Origin: DATLNM01 sp035536775
Lineage (GTDB): Bacteria > Actinomycetota > CADDZG01 > WHSQ01
DNA length: 32,423 nucleotides
Reading direction: 5' to 3'
NCBI GenBank assembly: GCA_035536775.1
Contig: DATLNM010000021.1
Span: 1-32,423 of the forward strand
Shown in pieces: positions 24,469 to 31,297 of this stretch. The notes below the pieces were generated by a model. That model saw only the letters and a list, made by a program, of their open reading frames with translations, ran no database searches and was not told where the DNA came from. A program made the translations under genes and the position numbers. Numbering within the stretch: the stretch's first letter is position 1; each line of letters starts with the position of its first letter.

Positions 24469-25413
24469 ATGCAGACTCGGGGGATGGCTACAGCGGTTGT
24501 GCTCGCGGCGGGGCGCGGCACACGCCTATTGCCACTCACCGGGGAGGTTCCGAAGCCGGCGCTGCCGCTGTTGGATGTCCCTCTGATCGTCTACGCCCTT
24601 GCACCCCTCATGGAGATCGGGATGCGCGTCGTAGTGAACGTGAGCCATCTCGGACGCGAACTGCGCAGCGTGCTTGCAGGGTGGGCGGACGGGGGCTACG
24701 AAGTCCTCGACGAGGGGCCCGAACCGTGGGGAACCGCAGGCACGGTGGCGGCCGTGGGCGCGCGGATAGACGATGACGTTCTACTTGTGCGCAATTCCGA
24801 TCTATTGAGCGACGTTGCGGCGATGGAGCTGCTGGCCGCGCACGAGCGTAGCGGCGCGCTCGCAACGCTCGCCGTAGCCGAAGTGACGTCGGGAGCGGAT
24901 CTCGTCGAGGTCGACGGGCGGATCGCGTTCATCGATCGCCGTCACGACCCCGGACGCGCCGGCCTGCTCTACATCGGGATGTGCGCTCTGTCGCGCGCTG
25001 CGCTGGACCTGGTTCCCGACGCGAGGCCCGCCGGGCTGGCGGAGACGGTCTTCCGAACACTCGTTGAGCGGAACGCTCTGGCGGTGCACAAGCATCACGG
25101 TTATGCAGCCGACGTCGGAACACCGGGCCGGTACCTCGGAGCGTGCGTCGACATCATCGATGGTCGCATCGGCGTCCCCGTAGTTCTGCCCGGGACCATC
25201 GTCGACACGGAGGGGGGGCGGGCATACATAGGGCCACGCGCCATCGTGGGGACCGATTCCCTGGGGCCGGGTGCAGTCATCTGCGCCGGAGCGACCGTCG
25301 GTGCCGGCGCCTGCGTCCAACGAGCCCTCGTGTGGCCGGGCGATGAGGTCCCAGGCGGAACCTCGGTCGAGAACGCGATCTGGTACCGGGGGGCATCGAT
25401 CCCCGCCACCTGA
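24469..25413 (+). CDS. Sugar-phosphate nucleotidyltransferase with left-handed beta-helix tail
   Basis: The product is about 314 residues. VVLAAGRGTRLLPLT and VPKPALPLLDVPLI are the nucleotide-binding and substrate signatures of NDP-sugar pyrophosphorylases. LLVRNSDLLSD holds the metal-binding Asp. After about residue 240 hexapeptide-like repeats appear (GTIVDTEGGRAYIGPRAIVG, LGPGAVICAGATVGAGACV), typical of a left-handed beta-helix. The enzyme probably makes a nucleotide-activated sugar, such as a GDP- or dTDP-sugar, for surface glycan. Start is uncertain: ATG 24469 and ATG 24484 (MATAVVLAAG) are both possible and neither has a well-spaced ribosome binding site. Transcription diverges from the nucleotidyltransferase-fold gene 43 bp away. 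Confidence 0.85.
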   Translation: MQTRGMATAVVLAAGRGTRLLPLTGEVPKPALPLLDVPLIVYALAPLMEIGMRVVVNVSHLGRELRSVLAGWADGGYEVLDEGPEPWGTAGTVAAVGARIDDDVLLVRNSDLLSDVAAMELLAAHERSGALATLAVAEVTSGADLVEVDGRIAFIDRRHDPGRAGLLYIGMCALSRAALDLVPDARPAGLAETVFRTLVERNALAVHKHHGYAADVGTPGRYLGACVDIIDGRIGVPVVLPGTIVDTEGGRAYIGPRAIVGTDSLGPGAVICAGATVGAGACVQRALVWPGDEVPGGTSVENAIWYRGASIPAT

Positions 25414-25440
25414 CCCGTGGCCGAGGAGGCCGTGCGGATA

Positions 25441-25477
25441 TAGGTTCTCTCCTCAGGGCGGACCTAGAGCGAGGTGG
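25441..25477 (+). promoter_or_regulatory. -10 hexamer and ribosome binding site of pilT
   Basis: TAGGTT (25441-25446) is a plausible -10 element. AGGTGG (25472-25477) lies 7 nt before the GTG at 25485, which favours that start over a TTG at 25479. Confidence 0.4.
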
Positions 25478-25484
25478 GTTGAGA

Positions 25485-26561
25485 GTGCCAAAGATCGAGG
25501 AGTTCCTGAAGTATGTGGTCGACAACAACGCGTCCGACCTTCACGTCAAGGTGGGTTCACCGCCTACGATCCGGGAGAGCGGCAACCTCAGGACGACCGA
25601 GTTCGAAGCGCTGAGCCCTACCGATTGCGCCAGCCTCGCGGTCGAGATGATGAGCGACGCGCAGGTGACGACACTCCAAGAGAAGGGCGAGGTCGACTTC
25701 GCCCACTCGGTCCCCGGAGTTGGGCGCTTCAGGATCAACGTCCACAAACAGCGCGGGAGCGTCGGGATCGCTGCCCGCCTCGTCCTGCCGGGCGCGCCGA
25801 CACTGACCGAGCTGGGGCTTCCGCCGGCCATCGAGAAGCTCTCGATGGAGCATCGCGGTTTGCTGCTCGTGACGGGACCCACGTCGTCGGGGAAGACGAC
25901 CACGACCGGGGCGATCATGAACCACATCAACCACACCCGGGCGTGTCACATCCTCACCATCGAGGACCCGATCGAGATCCTCCACAAAGACACGATGTCC
26001 ATCGTCACCCAGCGTGAGATCGGCCAGGACACCATGACCTTCGACGCCGCCCTGCGTGCCGCGATGCGCCAGGATCCCGACGTCATCTTCATCGGTGAGA
26101 TCCGGGATGCAGAGACGGTCAAGGCTGGGCTGCAGGCTGCAGAGACGGGACACTTCGTCATCGCAACCCTGCACACCACCGACGTCGCCGAGACGATCAG
26201 CCGCATCATCGACTTCTTCCCCGCGGCGCAACAGAACCAGGTGCGCGTCGCTCTCGCGGGCTCACTGGCGGGTGTCATCTCGCAGCGGCTCTTGCCAAGA
26301 GTCGGCGGCGGACGCGCTGCCGCTATCGAGATCCTCATCAACAACGGACGCGTCGCGGAGTGCATCCTCAATCCGGAGCAGACGGGGATGATCCACGACA
26401 TCGTCGAGGAATCCACGTTCTACGGGATGCAGACGTTCGATCAAGCGCTCGTACAGCTGTTCCGTGCTGGGTTGGTCGATCTCGAAGACGCCAAGAGCGC
26501 CGCGAACAGCCCGCACGACTTCACACTGAAGCTGCAGCAAGAGGGGTTGCTCAAGGTCTGA
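25485..26561 (+). CDS. pilT: PilT-like type IV pilus retraction ATPase
   Basis: The product is 358 residues, the usual PilT length. The N-terminal domain carries ASDLHVKVGSPPTIR. The ATPase has Walker A GPTSSGKTTTTG, the Asp box TIEDPIE, Walker B VIFIGEIRDAET and the His box GHFVIATLHT. PilT pulls pilus fibres back using ATP. The C-terminal AIRNLIRE motif of classical PilT appears altered (AAIEILINNGRVAECI). No other pilus gene (pilB, pilC, pilin, prepilin peptidase) is in the window, so its partners must lie elsewhere. The stop overlaps the start of the next gene by one base. Confidence 0.94.
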   Translation: MPKIEEFLKYVVDNNASDLHVKVGSPPTIRESGNLRTTEFEALSPTDCASLAVEMMSDAQVTTLQEKGEVDFAHSVPGVGRFRINVHKQRGSVGIAARLVLPGAPTLTELGLPPAIEKLSMEHRGLLLVTGPTSSGKTTTTGAIMNHINHTRACHILTIEDPIEILHKDTMSIVTQREIGQDTMTFDAALRAAMRQDPDVIFIGEIRDAETVKAGLQAAETGHFVIATLHTTDVAETISRIIDFFPAAQQNQVRVALAGSLAGVISQRLLPRVGGGRAAAIEILINNGRVAECILNPEQTGMIHDIVEESTFYGMQTFDQALVQLFRAGLVDLEDAKSAANSPHDFTLKLQQEGLLKV

Positions 26562-28087
26562 TGAAACGCCGAGGAGCCGTCGCTGCGCTCGTCCTCGCAC
26601 TCATCGCGGGGGGCGCGCTGTCGGCTACGGCAGCCTCTCCCTCAGAACCGTTCGACATCCGCGCACACGAGCTGCATCTCGACATGCTCGAGCCCCCGCG
26701 CCCGGAGTTCCAACCAGGCGTTCAGCAGATCCCTCCGGACGGCCGCATCGTCAAGGGCACAGGCGGCGGCGGGATGTACCGGACCGGGTTCGAAGCGGGA
26801 GAGCCGACCCTCGCGGTGACCGAGGACGGCAGCGTGCTCTTCCAGGCCCTCGCGGCGGCTCCAACGGTCATCCGCAGCGACGACGGCGGCAAGTCATGGA
26901 CGGATGTCTCGCCCACGATCAACGGACGCAAGACACACGCGACCTCGCTCGATCCGTATCTGTATCGCGACCCCTACGCGGGGCGAGTCTTCACCTATGA
27001 CTTCCTGTTCGGATGCTCGCTGATCTCTTTCACCGACGACGAGGGGGCGACGTGGACCACGAGCGCGCTCCAATGCGGAGAGCAGGACCACCAGAATCTG
27101 TTCACCGCCCCCCCGGTGTCGAGCCCGACCGTGGGCTACGAGTCCCTCGTCTACGCGTGCTCGACGCAAGCGGGCGCGACCATCTACTCGGTCGCCACGC
27201 ACTGTCAGAAGTCCCTCGATGGCGGGTTCAGCTGGGTAACGACCGGCGCGCCTCCGTACACGACCGAGGACCACGAGGAGAATGATCTCGGCGTGCGCGG
27301 TTACTGCCACGGCGCGATCGGCCACGGCTTCGGCGGCCCCGACGGCACGATCTACATCCCCAAGGGGCTATGCGGGCAGCCGTGGCTGGCGATCAGCAAG
27401 GACGAGGGCCTCTCCTGGGATCGCGTCCGGGTTGCCGACAAGGGGATGGCGCTACACGCCACGGGTGTCTACGAGCACGAGGCGAGCGTCGCGGCCGACG
27501 CTCAAGGGAACGTCTACTACTTCTGGATCGCTCGAGACCGACTCCCATATCTCACTGTGTCCAAGAACGGCGGCCGGACCTGGGGACACCCACACATGGT
27601 CGGACCGCGCGCCCTAAAGGAAGCCGCGCTGCCAAGCCTGGCGCTGGGCGCGCCGGGCAAGGTGGCGGTCGTCTACATGGGGAGCGCGGATTCGCCCGGC
27701 GCGCCCTTCCACGAGAGCGACGACTGCACACCCGACCCCGTGTCCTGCTTCAGTGAGCTCTTCTTCCTGAACCCGGCCGACCCCGAGGAGTACGAGGACG
27801 TCACCTGGAACGGCTACATCACCTCGACGGCGAACGCTCTGGACAGACGACCCCGTTTCAGCAACGCGACGATCAATCCACCGAGCGACCCTCTCGTGCG
27901 CGGGACGTGCGGGCCGATCAGGTGCAAGGCCGTGTACGACTTCCTCGACGTGGTTATCGACCACACAGGCCGCGTGTTCGCGTCATTCGTCGATGCGTGT
28001 CTGAACGTGTGCGCTAAAGAAGGTCCGAGCAACTCAGGCAACGAGGGTGTACTCGGCGTTCTCCTGAAAGGCCCTCGGCTCCGCTAG
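26561..28087 (+). CDS. Secreted sialidase-like beta-propeller with Asp-box repeats
   Basis: The product is 508 residues. MKRRGAVAALVLALIAGGALSATAAS is a signal peptide and the ATG overlaps the pilT stop (TGATG). Five Asp-box-like repeats (SxDxGxxW) are seen: SDDGGKSW, TDDEGATW, SLDGGFSW, SKDEGLSW and SKNGGRTW, which indicates a sialidase-fold propeller. The arginine triad and the Tyr-Glu pair needed for sialidase activity could not be recognised, so it may be a non-catalytic or differently acting relative. At least eight cysteines, several in close pairs (GTCGPIRC, DACLNVC), suggest disulfides. Its translational coupling to pilT is unexpected. Confidence 0.8.
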   Translation: MKRRGAVAALVLALIAGGALSATAASPSEPFDIRAHELHLDMLEPPRPEFQPGVQQIPPDGRIVKGTGGGGMYRTGFEAGEPTLAVTEDGSVLFQALAAAPTVIRSDDGGKSWTDVSPTINGRKTHATSLDPYLYRDPYAGRVFTYDFLFGCSLISFTDDEGATWTTSALQCGEQDHQNLFTAPPVSSPTVGYESLVYACSTQAGATIYSVATHCQKSLDGGFSWVTTGAPPYTTEDHEENDLGVRGYCHGAIGHGFGGPDGTIYIPKGLCGQPWLAISKDEGLSWDRVRVADKGMALHATGVYEHEASVAADAQGNVYYFWIARDRLPYLTVSKNGGRTWGHPHMVGPRALKEAALPSLALGAPGKVAVVYMGSADSPGAPFHESDDCTPDPVSCFSELFFLNPADPEEYEDVTWNGYITSTANALDRRPRFSNATINPPSDPLVRGTCGPIRCKAVYDFLDVVIDHTGRVFASFVDACLNVCAKEGPSNSGNEGVLGVLLKGPRLR

Positions 28088-28839
28088 CCCGCAGGGCGGA
28101 GGTCGTGAGCGGCTTCGGGCTCCAGGCCCTCCATCGGTTCTGCTGGCTTTCGACCTTGTTCTTCGCGCCAGATGTTGAACGCGGCCGCGGACGCCATTAG
28201 CCACGCGGCGCCGAGGACGAACCCGCCCAACACATCGGTGATGAAGTGAACCCCGAGCGCGAGGCGCGAGAACCCGATGAGAAGCACTAGCACCGCCGTT
28301 GCACCAACCAACAGCTTGCGGCGCGCACGAGGGATGGCAGGCATGAACACGAGCAGGAGCGCGCCGTAACCGACTACCGAGCTCATCGAGTGGCCCGAAG
28401 GGAAGCTCTTGCCCATCGCGTGGGCGACGGGGTCTTCGAGCACCGGCCGCGGGCGGTCGACAACCTCTTTTACAACCGTGTCGATGGCGCCGCCTAACAG
28501 GGCGGTGATCGCGAGGAAGAGGGCGAGACGTTTCCTGCCCTTGACCCACAGGTAGATCACCGCCGGGCCCAGCACGAGGTAGAACCAGATCGGCTTGCCC
28601 AGGAAGCTGATGACTTCAAGCCCCGTGACGGTGGCGGGAGAGTCGCGCACCCACTCGTGCAGGTATTCGGCCGCCGAGGCGTCGATGCGCGTCAGGAAAC
28701 CGGACGACGTCACCTGAACCAGCAACAGTCCGAATGGGATCGCGACCAACGCCACGGCAGCCGCGAACAACAGCTCCCGGAGCTCATAGCGCTGGGTCAG
28801 GGTCAGGCGTTGTTCCACATGTTCAGGTTTGCCCCTCAC
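28084..28839 (-). CDS. PAP2-family membrane phosphatase
   Basis: The product is 251 residues from the GTG at 28839; a longer reading would run into the divergent gene. The three acid phosphatase motifs are KEVVDRPRP, FPSGHSMSS and SRLALGVHFITDVLGG. Six hydrophobic segments fit the usual topology with the active site at the outer membrane face. Such enzymes dephosphorylate undecaprenyl pyrophosphate or phosphatidic acid-type lipids. A hydrophilic tail (REEQGRKPAEPMEGLEPEAAHDLRPAG) follows the last helix. TACTCT ends 6 nt before the GTG. The stop overlaps that of the propeller gene in CTAG. Confidence 0.93.
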   Translation of the reverse strand: MRGKPEHVEQRLTLTQRYELRELLFAAAVALVAIPFGLLLVQVTSSGFLTRIDASAAEYLHEWVRDSPATVTGLEVISFLGKPIWFYLVLGPAVIYLWVKGRKRLALFLAITALLGGAIDTVVKEVVDRPRPVLEDPVAHAMGKSFPSGHSMSSVVGYGALLLVFMPAIPRARRKLLVGATAVLVLLIGFSRLALGVHFITDVLGGFVLGAAWLMASAAAFNIWREEQGRKPAEPMEGLEPEAAHDLRPAG

Positions 28840-28845
28840 GGCGTC

Positions 28846-28855
28846 AGAGTAAAAC
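28846..28855. promoter_or_regulatory. Overlapping divergent -10 elements
   Basis: TACTCT on the minus strand (28846-28851) ends 6 nt before the GTG at 28839. TAAAAC on the plus strand (28850-28855) ends 6 nt before the ATG at 28862. The two hexamers share two base pairs, so both genes would be leaderless and the promoters could not be occupied at once. Confidence 0.45.
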
Positions 28856-28861
28856 TGCGGG

Positions 28862-29500
28862 ATGCCGCCGAAGAAGACATCAGAGAAGCGCAAGAAACTG
28901 CTCCTGTGGGGCACGCTCGTACGCGTCGGGCTGGGCCTGGCGGTCCTCCCGTTCGCACCGTTCCTCTACAAGGAGCACTTCCTCATCCTCGTGCTGCTGC
29001 GCCCCACCAAGGAGATCTTGCTGGCCGGCGGGTTCTTCCTGAAGCGCGGCGATGTCGGGCTCATCGAGCTCTTCCTCGCGGGATTGCCACTCATGCTGCT
29101 GGCGGTATGGAAGTTCTTCTTCCTCGGACGAGCTTTCAGCACGGAGATCCGGAGCGGCAAGGTCCCCCTCCTCGGCAAACGCGTCCTTCCGCCCGACAAG
29201 ATCAAGGAGGCACAGAAGGTGCTGCGCAAGAAGGGCCCGCGCCTCGTGTTCCTCGCACGTCTCGCGGTGCTGTTGTCTTCGGCCACCGTGGCTGCCGCGG
29301 CGGGCTCCTCGAACATGGACAAGAAGGGCTTCTTGATCGCGGACGGACTGGGTGCCCTTGCGTCGTTCGCCATCTTCGTCGGGCTCGGCTTCGCACTCGG
29401 CAACGCCTACGAAGAGGCCGGGCCGTGGGTGACCGCGGGGGGCGTGGTGGTCCTGCTGGGGATGGGGGCCGCGTTCGGGCGCTACATCAACCGTGTCTAA
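28862..29500 (+). CDS. Integral membrane protein, weakly DedA/VTT-like
   Basis: The product is 212 residues. A basic N-terminus (PPKKTSEKRKK) is followed by hydrophobic segments at about 14-35, 57-77, 130-150, 160-180 and 190-208. The region LRKKGPRLVFLARLAVLLSS followed by FLIADGLGALASFAIFVGLGFALG is laid out like the end of DedA/VTT proteins. The diagnostic FxGRFxPxxR is absent, so this call is weak. DedA proteins help move undecaprenyl phosphate across the membrane, which would suit the divergent PAP2 gene. Start at 28862 is only 22 bp from the PAP2 start. Confidence 0.6.
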   Translation: MPPKKTSEKRKKLLLWGTLVRVGLGLAVLPFAPFLYKEHFLILVLLRPTKEILLAGGFFLKRGDVGLIELFLAGLPLMLLAVWKFFFLGRAFSTEIRSGKVPLLGKRVLPPDKIKEAQKVLRKKGPRLVFLARLAVLLSSATVAAAAGSSNMDKKGFLIADGLGALASFAIFVGLGFALGNAYEEAGPWVTAGGVVVLLGMGAAFGRYINRV

Positions 29501-29549
29501 CTCTCCCGAATCACTACGCGTTCTTCACAACCTCTACGCGACACATGAA

Positions 29550-29555
29550 TAGAGT
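29550..29555 (+). promoter_or_regulatory. Candidate leaderless -10 element of the ABC transporter operon
   Basis: TAGAGT ends 6 nt before the ATG at 29562 and no Shine-Dalgarno sequence is present in between. Confidence 0.5.
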
Positions 29556-29561
29556 CCTCGG

Positions 29562-30410
29562 ATGGCCTCCGCGCTCGTAACCACCGACCTCGTCAAGCGC
29601 TACCGCTCGGCGGCTGCCCTCGGCGGCGTCACGCTCTCGATCGCCGAGGGTGAGCTCGTCGGGCTCCTCGGCCCCAACGGCGCTGGGAAATCGACGCTGG
29701 TCAAGATCGGGTGCGGGCTCGTGCGGCCCACTTCGGGTCACGCGGAGGTCTGCGGGGCGCCGGCTGGATCGGCTGAGGCGCGCGCCGCGATCGGGTATCT
29801 AGCCGAGCTGTTCCGATTCCCCGGCTGGCTCACAGCGGACGATGTGATCAGGCTCCATCAACAACTGACGGCTTCGGAGGGCGGCGCGTCCGAGAGAACC
29901 GAGCTGCTGCGCCTCGTCGGGCTAGAGGACGCTCATGAGAAACGTGTCGATCAGATGTCCAAGGGGATGCAACAGCGCCTCGGGATCGCGCAGGCTCTCG
30001 TCGGGGGCCCGCGCCTGCTCATGCTCGACGAACCGACGTCCGCGCTCGACCCGGAAGGACGGCATGTCGTCCGGGCTCTTCTGCGGGAGCTGCGTGACCG
30101 CGGGATCGCGGTCCTCCTCAATTCTCATCTGTTGAGTGAGGTCGAGCTGACCTGCGACCGCGTGTTCATCCTTTCGAAGGGAGTGATCGTCGCCGAGGGG
30201 ACGCCGGCCGACATCACAGCGACGAAAGGTGTGGAGATAGAGACCGACACCGGGGTCGAGACCTGGCCCGAGGCGACGCGCGAGGACGTGCCCGAGCTCG
30301 TCGAACAGCTCGTGCGCTCGCGGCGGAGTGTCTACGGCGTCCGCACGATGCGGCGCACGCTCGAAGACGTCTATCTCGAGACCATGAAAGATCGCGAGCG
30401 ACCAGGATGA
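29562..30410 (+). CDS. ABC transporter ATP-binding protein
   Basis: The product is 282 residues. Walker A is GPNGAGKST (37-45), the signature is MSKGMQQRLG, Walker B is LLMLDEP followed by TSALDP, and the H loop is NSHLLSEV. The Lys in SKGMQQ replaces the usual second Gly of SGGMQQ. The family is the ABC-2 exporter ATPases (CcmA/NatA type). About 60 residues after the core (VEIETDTGVETWPEAT and following) resemble the C-terminal extension seen in such exporters. It overlaps the permease gene by 4 bp (ATGA), so the pair forms one exporter. The cargo is not known. Confidence 0.95.
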   Translation: MASALVTTDLVKRYRSAAALGGVTLSIAEGELVGLLGPNGAGKSTLVKIGCGLVRPTSGHAEVCGAPAGSAEARAAIGYLAELFRFPGWLTADDVIRLHQQLTASEGGASERTELLRLVGLEDAHEKRVDQMSKGMQQRLGIAQALVGGPRLLMLDEPTSALDPEGRHVVRALLRELRDRGIAVLLNSHLLSEVELTCDRVFILSKGVIVAEGTPADITATKGVEIETDTGVETWPEATREDVPELVEQLVRSRRSVYGVRTMRRTLEDVYLETMKDRERPG

Positions 30411-31285
30411 ATCCGGTGCCGGCGCTCGCCGCGTCATGGGTTGTCGCCAAGCTGACCTTCCGCGAATGCACGAGGCGGAAAGTCTTTCTGATCCTGCCGA
30501 TCGCAACGGTCGGGTTCATCGGGCTGTTCGCGCTCGGGACGCATCACGCGTTCGACTCTGCGGCGAGCGACTTCGGAGATGCAGGGCGGGGTCCCTTCGA
30601 TACGCGAGTGCTCATCGGGGCGACGCTGCTCGGCCTGTCGATGTTCGTCACGATGTTCTTGGGCTCGACGCTCGGGATCTTCCTGACCATGAGCGCGATC
30701 CGAGGCGACGCGGAGCAGGGTCTCCTGCAGCCCCTGGTGGTGCGTCCTGTTGCGCGCTACGGGCTCCTGCTCGGGCGCTTCCTCGCAGCGTCGGTGCTGT
30801 GCGTGGCGTACGTCATGTTGCTCTACTGGGCTTCGGTCCTGATCGTCAGTGCGACGGGCAACTGGTCACCGCCACAACCCCTCCTTCCCGCCCTGAGCCT
30901 TGCGGGAGGGGTCGTCATCGTCATCGCGCTTTCGTTGCTGGGATCCGCTCTGATGCCCGCCCTCGCCAACGGCATCGTGATGTTCATCGTCTACGGCGGG
31001 GGTCTGCTTGCGGGGCTGCTGGGGCAACTGGGCGAAGGGATCGGATCGGAGAGTCTCGAGACGACCGGGCGCGTCACGTCGTGGATCCTTCCGTTCGAAG
31101 CGCTGTACCAAGCGGGCCTGTACTCGCTGACGGCCGATACGGGAGGGCTCACGCGCTTCGTCGTCCAACTGGGGCCGCTCGGTGGCGCCCAAGAAAGCGG
31201 CATCGAGCTTGTGCTGTGGAGCCTCTTCTACGCCGCAGCGGTCGGCGCGACGACACTCGCCCTCTTCACCCGCCGCGACCTCTGA
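30407..31285 (+). CDS. ABC-2 type transporter permease
   Basis: The product is 292 residues with six or so hydrophobic segments. The N-terminal amphipathic stretch (WVVAKLTFRECTRRKVFLILP) and the early SAIRGDAEQGLLQPLVVRPVARYGLLLGRFLA are characteristic of ABC-2 permeases, where the latter segment contacts the ATPase. A long loop lies between helices one and two (THHAFDSAASDFGDAGRGPF). It starts inside the last codons of the ATPase gene. It ends 12 bp before the convergent lysyl oxidase gene, with no terminator visible between them. Confidence 0.9.
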   Translation: MNPVPALAASWVVAKLTFRECTRRKVFLILPIATVGFIGLFALGTHHAFDSAASDFGDAGRGPFDTRVLIGATLLGLSMFVTMFLGSTLGIFLTMSAIRGDAEQGLLQPLVVRPVARYGLLLGRFLAASVLCVAYVMLLYWASVLIVSATGNWSPPQPLLPALSLAGGVVIVIALSLLGSALMPALANGIVMFIVYGGGLLAGLLGQLGEGIGSESLETTGRVTSWILPFEALYQAGLYSLTADTGGLTRFVVQLGPLGGAQESGIELVLWSLFYAAAVGATTLALFTRRDL

Positions 31286-31297
31286 CGCGCGACTGAC

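Noticed and set aside
25557..26231. 224-residue minus-strand open frame opposite pilT
   Set aside because: Antisense shadow of a fully conserved PilT core.
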